Positions 8,917 to 17,645 of a DNA stretch of 64,000 bases are shown in pieces. Under the pieces are notes generated by a model. The model ran no database searches. It had not been told where the DNA came from and saw nothing but the letters and a program-made list of their open reading frames with translations. The stretch is taken from assembly GCA_045599185.1 (NCBI GenBank), contig JAZRVO010000022.1, positions 1 through 64,000 of the forward strand. Reading direction: 5' to 3'. The stretch comes from UBA1240 sp045599185 (GTDB lineage Bacteria; Spirochaetota; Spirochaetia; Treponematales; Treponemataceae). The stretch's first letter is position 1; the number at the start of each line of letters is the position of its first letter. The position numbers and the translations under genes are program-made.

Positions 8917-9606
8917 ATGAACGCGCTGGTACAGCAGGAATGTCTGCTGCTCGGGTCAGAAGAAGCCATTGAAGAGCTGGAAAATAAAAAATCAGCACGG
9001 CTTTTGGTTTTGGCTGACAGTCACGGCGAGTACAAACTTGTAGAATCAATAATCAGGGAATTTGGCCCTGAATGTGATGCTGTTCTGTTTTGCGGCGACG
9101 GCAACGAAGAATTTGCCGCTTGCGTAGAAAACGCAATTTATGATGAAGATTTAAAGCTTGCCCTGCCGCCGGTTTTAGCAACGGTAAGGGGCAACTGCGA
9201 TGAAGAAGCCTATTTTATTCGTAAGGAAGACGAAGAAAATGTGGCCAGCGTACCGGTGCAGCTAAGCGAACGCCAGATTTTCAGGGTTGCCAACCGCAAC
9301 GTTTTTATGGTGCACGGCCACAAGCACGGGGTAGACTTGGGTATTGAAACTTTGTCTGCGGCGGCCGGTGCGCTGGACGCGGACATGATTTTTTTCGGTC
9401 ATACCCACAAGCCTTTCCGCGTTGAAACTGAAGCAACCCTAATGCTTAATCCGGGCAGCATCAGCCGTCCGCGCGGTGGTTTTGCACCAACCTTTGCTTT
9501 TGTAAGTTTCCCCGGGGAAGCTGAACGGTATTCGGTTGAGTTTTTTACCATTGTAGAGCCGCTTTTTGGCGGTTATAAATTTGAACTTGCAAGCGATATT
9601 TGCTGA
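8917..9606 (+). CDS. YfcE/MJ0936-family metallophosphoesterase
   Basis: The 229-residue protein shows the calcineurin-like phosphodiesterase motifs in order: LVLADSHGE (D-x-H), FCGDGNEE (GD), VRGNCD (GNxD), MVHGHKHG (GH) and FFGHTHKP (GHxH), then LNPGS. YfcE-type enzymes split phosphodiester bonds using two metal ions; the physiological substrate is unknown. The usual D-G-D-x-x is CGDGNEE here. An AGGAG site precedes the ATG. Confidence 0.85.
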   Translation: MNALVQQECLLLGSEEAIEELENKKSARLLVLADSHGEYKLVESIIREFGPECDAVLFCGDGNEEFAACVENAIYDEDLKLALPPVLATVRGNCDEEAYFIRKEDEENVASVPVQLSERQIFRVANRNVFMVHGHKHGVDLGIETLSAAAGALDADMIFFGHTHKPFRVETEATLMLNPGSISRPRGGFAPTFAFVSFPGEAERYSVEFFTIVEPLFGGYKFELASDIC

Positions 9607-9655
9607 TTTTTAAGCGGAATTGTTAAGGAATCCGTTCCTTAGCTTTTCCGTTTTT
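9607..9655 (+). terminator. probable terminator after the phosphodiesterase gene
   Basis: Nested inverted repeats (CGGAA with TTCCG; AAGGAA with TTCCTT) followed by a T run. Confidence 0.55.
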
Positions 9656-9719
9656 TATATTCCGTAAATATCCTTTTTTTTATGCATGAAAATTAGCGAA
9701 TGATTCATAAATGCAGCCG

Positions 9720-9792
9720 CAGGGCAGATACGGCCGCAAAAAAAAATACGCCGTGCAGGGCACTAGTCTTTTTTTGCGGCAGGGTCTGCCTG
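9720..9792 (+). promoter_or_regulatory. long structured hairpin in the uracil permease leader
   Basis: The outer stem (CAGGGCAGA 9720-9728 with TCTGCCTG 9785-9792, one bulge), a 4x4 internal loop, a perfect 12-bp stem (GCCGCAAAAAAA 9733-9744 with 9769-9780), and an apical GTGC-AGG-GCAC hairpin stack into one extended fold. It ends about 50 bases before the permease ATG. It matches no riboswitch class I know. It could be a regulatory RNA element or a repeat. Confidence 0.5.
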
Positions 9793-9845
9793 AAGGATGC
9801 TTTTAAGTTTCTTTCGTTTTTTTATATAAAGAGGAGAAAAAGCAA

Positions 9846-11138
9846 ATGAGCGATGACATCATTGGTGTCAACGAGCGTCCGTCTTTCGGGCGCTGGTTTG
9901 CGTTAAGCTTTCAGCATGTGTTTGCAATGTTTGGCGCAACGGTTTTGGTGCCGCTGTTAACGGGGTTAAGCCCTTCAACGGCTTTGTTTTCTGCCGGAAC
10001 AGGTACACTGATTTACATTCTGTGTACGGGGGCAAAAGTTCCGGCGTTTTTAGGCTCGTCATTTGCCTTTATACCGGCTTTGATTGGCATTACCCAGCAG
10101 TACGGTATGGCCTATGCTTTGGGCGGTGCTTTCTGTGCCGGTGTTTTTTATGCCATCGTTGCTTTTGTTATTAAGTTTACCGGCAAAGACTGGCTGGACA
10201 AGGCATTGCCGCCGGTTGTCATTGGTTCTGTAATTATCGTAATCGGCCTGAACCTTGCGCCTTCAGCAATGAACAACGCAATGTTCAACAACGGCGAATA
10301 TTCTCTGGTTTATTTTTCAATTGCAATGGTTACTTTGGCAATTGCAATTGTTGCTACAATTTTCTTCAGGGGTTTTTTCAATACTATTTCAATTCTTATC
10401 GGGCTTGTCGGCGGCTATGTATTTACCCTTGTAATGGGGCTGTTTTTCCCGGCGTATCATTTAATTGATTTCAGTGCCGTAAAACAGGCTTCGTGGTTTG
10501 GCCTGCCATTTTTGCAGCACGGTGAAAACGGTTATTTCTGGTTAATGCCAAAATTCAATATCGTTGCAATTTTAACATTCATAATTGTTTCTCTTGCAAC
10601 AATTTGCGAACACCTTGGTGATACCTTGGTTTCTTCGCGCGTTGTTGGCATTGACTTTTATAAAGACCCCGGCTTGCACCGCACTTTGCTGGGCGATGGT
10701 CTTGCTACGGCATGGGCAGCAGTTTGGGGCGGTCCGCCAAACACCACTTATGGCGAAAACATTGGCGTTATGGCAATTACAAAGGTTTACAGCGTTTGGG
10801 TAATTGGCGGCGCAGCTGTTATTGCCGTTGTGCTTTCTTTCTTCCAGAAATTCGGCGCACTCATTCAGACTATTCCGGGGCCGGTTATGGGCGGCATCAG
10901 CATGCTTTTGTACGGCTTAATTGCTTCCAGCGGTTTGCGCACAATTGTAGAAAGCGGCGTAGATTATAAAGACAAGCGCAATTTAACCATTTCTTCTGTA
11001 ATTATGGTTATTGGCATTGGCGGCGGAATGCTTCAGTTCAGTCTTGGTTCTTCTTTTACCTTTTCTTTGGGTGGGGTAGCTTTGGCAACACTGGTTGGCA
11101 TTCTTCTTAATTTAATCATTCCAAAAGAATCAAAATAA
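9846..11138 (+). CDS. uraA: uracil/xanthine permease (NCS2 family)
   Basis: The 430-residue polytopic membrane protein is of the nucleobase-cation symporter 2 type. Visible signatures are FQHVFAMFGATVLVPLLTG near the N-terminus, AICEHLGDTLVSSRVVG-like in helix 8 (TICEHLGD), GGPPNTTYGENIGVMA in the re-entrant region, and a C-terminal stretch of alternating helices. UraA-type proteins import uracil with protons; xanthine specificity cannot be ruled out. GAGGAG lies 10 bases before the ATG. The structured leader upstream suggests control by a pyrimidine or purine signal, which is inference. Confidence 0.9.
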   Translation: MSDDIIGVNERPSFGRWFALSFQHVFAMFGATVLVPLLTGLSPSTALFSAGTGTLIYILCTGAKVPAFLGSSFAFIPALIGITQQYGMAYALGGAFCAGVFYAIVAFVIKFTGKDWLDKALPPVVIGSVIIVIGLNLAPSAMNNAMFNNGEYSLVYFSIAMVTLAIAIVATIFFRGFFNTISILIGLVGGYVFTLVMGLFFPAYHLIDFSAVKQASWFGLPFLQHGENGYFWLMPKFNIVAILTFIIVSLATICEHLGDTLVSSRVVGIDFYKDPGLHRTLLGDGLATAWAAVWGGPPNTTYGENIGVMAITKVYSVWVIGGAAVIAVVLSFFQKFGALIQTIPGPVMGGISMLLYGLIASSGLRTIVESGVDYKDKRNLTISSVIMVIGIGGGMLQFSLGSSFTFSLGGVALATLVGILLNLIIPKESK

Positions 11139-11141
11139 ACC

Positions 11142-11183
11142 AAAAAGCTTGTTCGGTTTTTATTGCTGAACAAGCCTTTTTGT
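11142..11183 (+). terminator. intrinsic terminator after uraA
   Basis: AAAAAGCTTGTTC pairs with GAACAAGC-CTTTTT around a 13-base loop. Confidence 0.85.
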
Positions 11184-11195
11184 TTTTTACTGATG

Positions 11196-11242
11196 TTTCG
11201 GGAACTTTCAGAATCCGCTGGGTTTTGAAAGGTTTCCCGAAA
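11196..11242 (+). promoter_or_regulatory. hairpin in the nagA 5' region
   Basis: TTTCGGGAACTTTCA (11196-11210) pairs with TGAAAGGTTTCCCGAAA (11226-11242) apart from a 2-base bulge. No T run follows, so it is more likely an operator or leader structure than a terminator. Confidence 0.45.
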
Positions 11243-11269
11243 GCTTAAATATTATTAAAAGAGGCTTTT

Positions 11270-12436
11270 ATGGCAATCTGCCTGCATAACGGAACATTGT
11301 TGAGCGGTTTTTCGTGCATGGAAAACTGCGCAGTTTTAATAGAAAATGGGCTTATTGATGACGTTTTTACGGAAAAACGATTTGCTCAAAAGCAGTTTGA
11401 TTCTTCTACCAAAATAATTGATTTGCAGGGCGCTTACATTGCACCGGGCTTTATTGATACCCATATTCACGGTTTTGGCGGTTTTGGCACTGACGATTGC
11501 AGTACGGATTCCATTCTTGAAATGTCAAAAATTCTTGCGCAGTATGGCGTAAGTGCCTTTAACCCGACAGTTTATCCAGCAGAAGAAGAAATGATGCTTA
11601 AAACCATTAAGGCGGTCGCTTCTGCCATGGGCAAGGAAAAAGGCGCGCGCATTATGGGGCTGCATCTGGAAGGACCGTTTATTTCGCCTTTAAAGCTTGG
11701 TGTGCAGAAACCTGAAACCGTAAAAGCCGTTGACATTCCTTTTATGGAAAAATTGTGGCAGGCTGCGGACGGCCACATTGTTAACATGACTGTTGCACCG
11801 GAACTGAAGGGAATGCGTGAACTTGCCTTGTACTGCCTTAAAAAGGGCATTGTTCTGCAGGCCGGGCACACGGACGCAAAATACGAAAACATGACGGAAG
11901 GAATGCAGGCTGGCATTTTGCATTCTACCCACCTGTTTAACGCCATGAGCCGGCTTAACCACCGGAACCCGAATGCGGCAGGCGCTGTTCTCATTCATCC
12001 GGAAATGGCCTGCGAAATTATTGCTGACGGCGTGCACGTGCACCCGGATTTGATAAAGCTTTTGCAGCGCGACAAGCCTTTGGATAAAATTGTTCTTATT
12101 ACTGATGCGCTGAAGCCGACGGAACAGAAAGACGGGCCGTTTTTTGCCAACGGCGAAGAAGTGGTTTTTGATGAAGGCTGCTGGCACAGAAAAGTTGACG
12201 GCGTAATTGCAGGTTCGGCGCTTACGATGATTAAAGGCGTTAAAAACCTGAACAGCTTTGGCTTCAGCTTAAGCGATTCTGTGCGTTTTGCTTCTGCAAA
12301 TCCTGCCCAAATTATGAAATATTCTAATCAGGGTGTAATTATGCCGGGCAAGGCCGCCGACATTACGGTTTTTGACAAAGATTTTGACGTAAAGCTTTCT
12401 GTTATTAACGGTGACATTAAAAAGAATCTGCTGTAG
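11270..12436 (+). CDS. nagA: N-acetylglucosamine-6-phosphate deacetylase
   Basis: The 388-residue protein removes acetate from GlcNAc-6-phosphate to give glucosamine-6-phosphate in the cytosol. Amidohydrolase motifs are visible: DTHIHG metal site, LEGPFIS, AGHTDAKYENM, HLFNAMSRLNHRNP, DGVHVHPD and VLITDAL. The family length is 380-400. AGAGG precedes the ATG. nagB follows 97 bases downstream on the same strand, and the manA/ROK and GH20 genes complete an amino-sugar module. A hairpin lies in the leader. Confidence 0.93.
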   Translation: MAICLHNGTLLSGFSCMENCAVLIENGLIDDVFTEKRFAQKQFDSSTKIIDLQGAYIAPGFIDTHIHGFGGFGTDDCSTDSILEMSKILAQYGVSAFNPTVYPAEEEMMLKTIKAVASAMGKEKGARIMGLHLEGPFISPLKLGVQKPETVKAVDIPFMEKLWQAADGHIVNMTVAPELKGMRELALYCLKKGIVLQAGHTDAKYENMTEGMQAGILHSTHLFNAMSRLNHRNPNAAGAVLIHPEMACEIIADGVHVHPDLIKLLQRDKPLDKIVLITDALKPTEQKDGPFFANGEEVVFDEGCWHRKVDGVIAGSALTMIKGVKNLNSFGFSLSDSVRFASANPAQIMKYSNQGVIMPGKAADITVFDKDFDVKLSVINGDIKKNLL

Positions 12437-12533
12437 TTTTTGAAAATGTATTTAAGGCCGTGTTTGGATGTACTTTTTGCTGCCAGAACGCGCTTTATAA
12501 ATAAATGGTTGCATTTAAAAAGGGGGAAAGAAA

Positions 12534-13337
12534 ATGCGCTTAATTATTCGTGACAATTATCAGGACTGTTCAACATGGGCTGCAAACCACATTGCAAAGG
12601 CAATTAACGATGGTGTAAAAAGCGGCAAAAAGCCTTTTGTTCTGGGTTTGCCAACCGGTTCTACACCGCTGGGCACTTACAAAAAGCTTATTGAACTTAA
12701 CAAAGCGGGTAAGGTTAGTTTTGAAAATGTTGTAACTTTCAACATGGATGAATATGTTGGGCTTACGCCGGAACATGATCAGAGCTATCACTATTTTATG
12801 TGGGAAAATTTTTTTAAGCACATAGACATTAAAAAAGAAAACGTTAACATTCTTAACGGCATGGCAGCAGACAAAGCGGCTGAATGCAAGCGTTATGAAG
12901 AAAAAATTGCAAGTTACGGCGGAATTGATTTGTTCCTTGGCGGCGTAGGTGTAGACGGTCATATTGCTTTTAACGAACCCGGTTCTTCTCTTGCAAGCCG
13001 CACCCGTGAAAACACTTTAACCCGTGACACGATTATCGTAAATTCCCGCTTTTTTGGCGGAAATACTGACCTTGTGCCTAAAACGGCATTAACTGTTGGC
13101 GTTGGCACGGTTTGCGATTCCAAACAGGTAATTATTCTTGCAAGCGGCCATAACAAGGCTTTGGCTGTACACCACGCTGTAGAAGCCGGCATAAGCCAGA
13201 TGTGGACAATTAGCGCTTTGCAAATGCACAATGATGCAATTATTGTTTGCGATGAAGACGCTACGGACGAGCTGAAAGTTGGTACTGTAAAATATTTTAA
13301 GGACATTGAATCGAAAAATTACGACAACGCACTGTAA
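12534..13337 (+). CDS. nagB: glucosamine-6-phosphate deaminase
   Basis: The 267-residue enzyme converts glucosamine-6-phosphate to fructose-6-phosphate and ammonia. Family motifs are LGLPTGSTPLGTYKKL, FNMDEYVGL and GGVGVDGHIAFNEPGSS, with the catalytic Asp and His in the last two. The length equals that of E. coli NagB. A strong AGGGGGAAAG site precedes the ATG. It is the step after NagA and shares its transcription direction. A strong terminator follows. Confidence 0.95.
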   Translation: MRLIIRDNYQDCSTWAANHIAKAINDGVKSGKKPFVLGLPTGSTPLGTYKKLIELNKAGKVSFENVVTFNMDEYVGLTPEHDQSYHYFMWENFFKHIDIKKENVNILNGMAADKAAECKRYEEKIASYGGIDLFLGGVGVDGHIAFNEPGSSLASRTRENTLTRDTIIVNSRFFGGNTDLVPKTALTVGVGTVCDSKQVIILASGHNKALAVHHAVEAGISQMWTISALQMHNDAIIVCDEDATDELKVGTVKYFKDIESKNYDNAL

Positions 13338-13410
13338 TTTTTCTCTTTAGTTTCATGTCAGCCTGAATTATTATCCAGTTTTTGGGCTGATATAAAAAAT
13401 TGAATTAATG

Positions 13411-13462
13411 AGAAAAAACAAAACCCTGCTGCGGTATTTTCCGGGCAGGGTTTGTTTTTTCT
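13411..13462. terminator. bidirectional terminator between nagB and manA
   Basis: AGAAAAAACAAAACCCTGC pairs with GCAGGGTTTGTTTTTTCT; both genes converge here. Confidence 0.85.
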
Positions 13463-13502
13463 GCTTGTAATGTAACAGATGCAGGTAGTAAGATTGCGGC
13501 TT

Positions 13503-14324
13503 TTAGTACCACACCTGCATAACCTGCAAATCGCCGCTGATTTTTACTTCTGCGTTTGGCGCGGCTAAAAAAACATCTTCTTTTGCGGCGTTATATTTTT
13601 CGTCGCTGCTTTCTATTGTGCCGTTGCCGTCAAGAACAATAAAACTTGCCCAGCAGTTTCTGCCTTGCATGTTTACTGTTTCGCCGCGCGGTTCAATTTT
13701 TTCAATTCCAAACTCTGCACATTCAAATTTGCCGGTAAAATTGGTTTTGTGCTGTGCGCTGGTTGGTTTCATAACGTCCAGCGCCTGGTTCAGGTGCAGC
13801 GGCCTTCCGCGTCCCCAGTCAAAAATTCTGTAAGTAATGTTGCTGGCCTGCTGAATTTCCAGAATGCGGATGCCACCCATGATGGCGTGCACCGTGCCGG
13901 CAGGAATGAATACAAAATCACCTTTTTTTACTTTCGTATAAATCAGAAAATCGTCTAAATTGTTATTTTGCAATGCTTCGCAGAATTTTTCCTTGGTATA
14001 GCTGCTTTGCAGGCCGCTTATAACCGTAGCTTCTTCGTCTGCATCTAAAATGTACCAGCATTCTGTCTTGCCGTGGCTGTTTTCGTGAAGCCGGGCGTAT
14101 TCTTCATCCGGGTGAACCTGAACCGAAAGCATTTGGTTTGCCTGAATGATTTTTACTAAAACTGGCAGGGTGTGAGATGTTTTTTCAGATACAGAAACCG
14201 GTTTCTTGCTTTCTTCTAAGAAACTTTCGCAACCGTCTATTGTGGATACAGCCCAGTCTTCATAACCCCATGGTTTTGGAGAAACAAAAGGCTGTAATTT
14301 ATATAAAGCTTTACAAATAGACAT
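13503..14324 (-). CDS. manA: mannose-6-phosphate isomerase, class I
   Basis: The 273-residue cupin-type isomerase interconverts mannose-6-phosphate and fructose-6-phosphate. Zinc-site motifs are visible: KPWGYEDW, LSVQVHPDEEYA, HGKTECWYIL and FIPAGTVHAI. It is the short bacterial form without the extra helical domain. It is divergently transcribed from the ROK regulator with overlapping -35 boxes. The predicted transcript begins at or next to the ATG and there is no ribosome site, so it may be translated from a leaderless mRNA. It would feed both amino-sugar and mannan breakdown (beta-mannosidase at 33-35 kb) into glycolysis. Confidence 0.93.
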   Translation of the reverse strand: MSICKALYKLQPFVSPKPWGYEDWAVSTIDGCESFLEESKKPVSVSEKTSHTLPVLVKIIQANQMLSVQVHPDEEYARLHENSHGKTECWYILDADEEATVISGLQSSYTKEKFCEALQNNNLDDFLIYTKVKKGDFVFIPAGTVHAIMGGIRILEIQQASNITYRIFDWGRGRPLHLNQALDVMKPTSAQHKTNFTGKFECAEFGIEKIEPRGETVNMQGRNCWASFIVLDGNGTIESSDEKYNAAKEDVFLAAPNAEVKISGDLQVMQVWY

Positions 14325-14330
14325 AGCGTA

Positions 14331-14392
14331 ATGTTAGTAAAAATAATTCATCTTGTCAAATACCAAAGTTAGGTGATATAATCAACTAACAT
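14331..14392. promoter_or_regulatory. divergent manA/ROK promoters with inverted repeat
   Basis: Plus strand: TTGTCA (14353-14358), 18-base spacer, TATAAT (14377-14382). Minus strand: TTGACA (14354-14359), 17-base spacer, TAACAT (14331-14336). The two -35 boxes overlap. A perfect 8-bp inverted repeat, ATGTTAGT (14331-14338) and ACTAACAT (14385-14392), brackets the unit, and another GTTAG lies at 14368. It is a plausible ROK operator. Confidence 0.65.
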
Positions 14393-15586
14393 ATGAAGTA
14401 CATAAATTCTCAGGCTGATATAAATGTTTCCCGTATTTTAAGATTAATCTGGCAGCAAAACGGTATCAGCCGTATTGAAATAGCGTCAAAACTTGGCCTT
14501 GATAAATCAACAGTTACAAAAATAGTTTATTCTTTGCTGGAAGTAGGCATTGTTGCAGAGGTTGCACATGGTTCAACCGGGCCGCAGGGCGGAAGAAAGC
14601 CCATTTACCTTGAAATTACCAGTTCTTTTGCTTTGGTTGGCGGAATTGAAATAAATTCTTCAGGTTTTATATGCAGCCTTTTGGACTTGCAGGGCGAACT
14701 TCTGTTCAATTATGAACAGAAAATGCAGGTTAGCGACCCTTTAGACTGCTTTAATCGTGCTTATGAAATTCTTTTGGAAGAATCGAAAAAACTAAAAATA
14801 AACCTGATTGGTGTTGGTGTCGGGCTTTCGGGCATTGTAAACAGTGATTCCGGTTTTATCATAAAATCCATTCCGTTAAATATGCACAGCAATTTTCCGT
14901 TTTCCCAAATAGCTTCAAGCCAGGCCGGCGTGCCTGTTTTTGTTGAAAACGATGCCCGCTGCTGCTGTTACAGCGAACGTACCCTTTTGCACGATACCGG
15001 AATGCAGAACATTCTTTTTATTCTTATTGAATTGCGCAATGGCGACAGGCCGGTTTTGAAAAATACGGAAGTTTCTGTTGGTATGGGGCTTGTGCTTAAT
15101 GGCCGAATTTACAAAGGTTCGGGTTTTTCTGCCGGTGAGTTTTCCAGCATGATGTGGAACGGCGAACAGAGCTGCCAGTTTTTTTCGGAAGAAGAGAACC
15201 TTGCCGAATTTGGCAAAAGCAACAGTTCTTTAACCGGCGAAAAAGATACCATTTTTAGCGAACTTGCGCGCCATGCCGCTTTTTTGGTAAATACGCTTAA
15301 TCTGGAGACTGTTTATATTGGCGGTTTGCCGACGGAACTTTCTGAAGAGCTGGCAAAACTTATATCACGCCGGGTTGAATGCCAGTGGCCGTATGAAAAT
15401 TTGAACCACTGCGAAATAAAACTGAGTTCACTTGGTAACCTTGCCGTTGCTTATGGTGCCGCCGGAATGTTTATAGACAGATTTTTTGCATTGCCAAGCC
15501 TTTCTACGCCGTCTGGCAACGGACCTTCCATACTTGAAGCATTGTCTTTGGTTGGTACAACCGGAATGGCAGGAAAACTGGTTTAG
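14393..15586 (+). CDS. ROK-family transcriptional regulator (NagC/Mlc-like)
   Basis: The 397-residue protein has an N-terminal winged helix (about residues 10-75: RIEIASKLGLDKSTVTKIVYSLL) and a C-terminal ROK sugar-kinase-like domain with VGVGVGLSGIVNSDSG and FVENDARCC. The zinc motif usual in ROK proteins (G-H ... C-x-C-G-x-x-G-C) is absent; its place reads AGEFSSMMWNGEQSC. The context with nagA, nagB, manA and GH20 suggests a regulator of amino-sugar use sensing GlcNAc or GlcNAc-6-P. The ATG lies about 3 bases after the predicted transcription start, so the message is near leaderless. Confidence 0.85.
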   Translation: MKYINSQADINVSRILRLIWQQNGISRIEIASKLGLDKSTVTKIVYSLLEVGIVAEVAHGSTGPQGGRKPIYLEITSSFALVGGIEINSSGFICSLLDLQGELLFNYEQKMQVSDPLDCFNRAYEILLEESKKLKINLIGVGVGLSGIVNSDSGFIIKSIPLNMHSNFPFSQIASSQAGVPVFVENDARCCCYSERTLLHDTGMQNILFILIELRNGDRPVLKNTEVSVGMGLVLNGRIYKGSGFSAGEFSSMMWNGEQSCQFFSEEENLAEFGKSNSSLTGEKDTIFSELARHAAFLVNTLNLETVYIGGLPTELSEELAKLISRRVECQWPYENLNHCEIKLSSLGNLAVAYGAAGMFIDRFFALPSLSTPSGNGPSILEALSLVGTTGMAGKLV

Positions 15587-15629
15587 TTTTTTTGTGCTGC
15601 GCAACGTTAATGCTGCATAATAAACCGCC

Positions 15630-15680
15630 GTTTTTTTACTGTTTATTTATGCTATATGTAATAGAAGAAAACAGTAAAAA
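15630..15680 (+). terminator. possible terminator after the ROK gene
   Basis: TTTTTTACTGTTT and AAAACAGTAAAAAA form an A/T-rich stem with a long loop. Confidence 0.4.
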
Positions 15681-15775
15681 ACTGATAATTTTATGATAAT
15701 TCTGCTGCTGTTTTTTCTTCAATTTGAAAAAAAATAGATGAACAAACTGCAAAACCGGACTTAAAGCCCTGCACA

Positions 15776-15820
15776 AACAAAAGCCCTTAAACACTTAAAA
15801 AGCGTTTAAGGGCTTTTGTT
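15776..15820. terminator. strong bidirectional terminator, ROK/GH20
   Basis: A perfect 17-bp stem (AACAAAAGCCCTTAAAC with its complement) with an 11-base loop and A/T runs on both sides. Confidence 0.9.
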
Positions 15821-15834
15821 TTGGTTCGTTCAAA

Positions 15835-17514
15835 CTATTCAAGCTTGCCTTTGTAATAAAGAACGTCCAGATTATCCAGCCGTTCCTTGTGGGTTTTAAG
15901 GCGTTTTGAAAAACTGCTGAAATCTTTTTTGGCCGGGGCTAGCCACAAACTTTCGGCAATTGCACATAAACGCGGAAACAGCATGTATTCTGCCCAGCGC
16001 GGCGAAGTAACCAGTTCCGTCCAAAGGTTTCCCTGACCGCCAAGAACAAATTTTTCGTTTTCTTTTGGAAAGCCCTGTGGAATTGGCGAATAATCGTAAG
16101 ACATTTTTACCGTAGCAAAATTGTGCAGGCCGGGTTCTTCGGCGTTTTGCAGGTGCGGAAAATCCAGATAGCAGCCTGCGGTTTGCGGACACATAATCAC
16201 CTTGTGGTTCAATTTTGCAGCGTTTGTTCCGCCCTCGGTTCCGCGCCACGACATAACTACAGCCTCTTCGTTAAGAGTAAACTTGTCCGCATTATCCAGA
16301 ATTTCGTCCCAGCCAACAGGAATTTTGCCGTATTTTTTTACCAGCTTGCATACTTTTGAAGTTATCCAGCTTTGCAGCTGGTTTGCAGAAATTAAGCCCA
16401 GTTCCTTCATGCGGTTCTGGCATTTTGGGCATGTTTCCCATCTTACGTGCGGACATTCATCGCCACCAATGTGCAGGTACGGGCCGGGGAAAACGCTGGC
16501 AACGGTTTTTACCGCGCTGTCAATCAAATTGAAAATTTCATCATTGCCGGCGCACAAAACGTCGTCAAAAACGCCGTATCTGCCTTCCACCTGATAAAAA
16601 GCGCCGTAACAGCCTAATTCGGGGTAGGAAGCAAGAATTGCACTTGCGTGGCCGGGTGTTTCAATTTCCGGCACTACCAGAATGTGCCGGGCAGCGGCAT
16701 ATTCAACAACTTCCTTTATCTGTTCAATTGAATAAAATTCGTCTCTTTTTATAATCGTGTCCCGCATCTGATGCCGCGGATCGGGCTGCACGCTGCCTGT
16801 TTTTATAAGATTGTGATAATCTTCCACCGGTATGCGCCAGCCCTGATCATCGGTTAAGTGCCAGTGAAAGCGGTTAAGCTTGTGCAGGGCGGCTATGTCC
16901 AAAAGTTTTTTTATGAACCTTACGGAAGAAAAATGGCGGACTGTATCAAGCATGAAACCGCGCCATTCAAAATTGGGCTGGTCTGCAATTTTGCAGCAGC
17001 AAAGTTTAAGCCCGTAAGTGTCTGCATCCTGTTCCATTTCAAAATCTTCCGGATTTTCAAAAATTTCTTCATTGGTGGCAGCAAGTTCTGCAAATTTGTC
17101 TGCTTCGTTTGCGGCAGTCATTAAAAGCTGGCGCAGGGTTTGCAGGGCGTAAAAAGCACCTGCTTTCTGTTCGGCCTTTATAAAAACGCCTTCTTTTTTT
17201 ATTTCAATTGAATAGCTTTCGTCCTTTCTGCTTGCAGGCACGGCCGCCGCGTTATTCTGTGTGTTGGGGCTGCCTGCCGCTTCAAGAATTACGCAAGGTT
17301 CTTTCGGATTGCGGTTTTGCGGCAAATTTTCAGCACGGTTTACGGCAAACCCGCAAGCAGCCATCTGTTCTGCAAAAACGGCACATTCCTGGGCAAAAAC
17401 TGCCGGCGAAACAAGCATAAAACTTTTGTTTATGAAACAAAAGCCTTCTGTTTTTTCAAATTTATCAATTTGGGGAATAAGATTAAGGGGATTGTTGATT
17501 TCGGAAACTTTCAT
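15835..17514 (-). CDS. beta-N-acetylhexosaminidase, GH20
   Basis: The 559-residue protein has an N-terminal GH20b-like domain (about 1-180) and the GH20 catalytic barrel: FEWRGFMLDTVRHF, HLTDDQGWRIPVEDYH, and HIGGDECPH with the catalytic pair Asp352-Glu353. It removes terminal GlcNAc or GalNAc by substrate-assisted catalysis. There is no signal peptide, so it probably cleaves imported chitobiose or glycan fragments in the cytosol and passes GlcNAc on to NagA and NagB once phosphorylated. No kinase or PTS is in the window. Confidence 0.92.
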   Translation of the reverse strand: MKVSEINNPLNLIPQIDKFEKTEGFCFINKSFMLVSPAVFAQECAVFAEQMAACGFAVNRAENLPQNRNPKEPCVILEAAGSPNTQNNAAAVPASRKDESYSIEIKKEGVFIKAEQKAGAFYALQTLRQLLMTAANEADKFAELAATNEEIFENPEDFEMEQDADTYGLKLCCCKIADQPNFEWRGFMLDTVRHFSSVRFIKKLLDIAALHKLNRFHWHLTDDQGWRIPVEDYHNLIKTGSVQPDPRHQMRDTIIKRDEFYSIEQIKEVVEYAAARHILVVPEIETPGHASAILASYPELGCYGAFYQVEGRYGVFDDVLCAGNDEIFNLIDSAVKTVASVFPGPYLHIGGDECPHVRWETCPKCQNRMKELGLISANQLQSWITSKVCKLVKKYGKIPVGWDEILDNADKFTLNEEAVVMSWRGTEGGTNAAKLNHKVIMCPQTAGCYLDFPHLQNAEEPGLHNFATVKMSYDYSPIPQGFPKENEKFVLGGQGNLWTELVTSPRWAEYMLFPRLCAIAESLWLAPAKKDFSSFSKRLKTHKERLDNLDVLYYKGKLE

Positions 17515-17645
17515 GTTTTCAGCATAAAGCGAAAAAAGCGTATTGTCAAAAACAATAATTCAAAAAAAAGTGTCATCAGAAAGGTTCTTCTTTCTGATGC
17601 CTGAAAACCTGTTGACCGTGATGTTTATAAATTTCATTTATTCAT

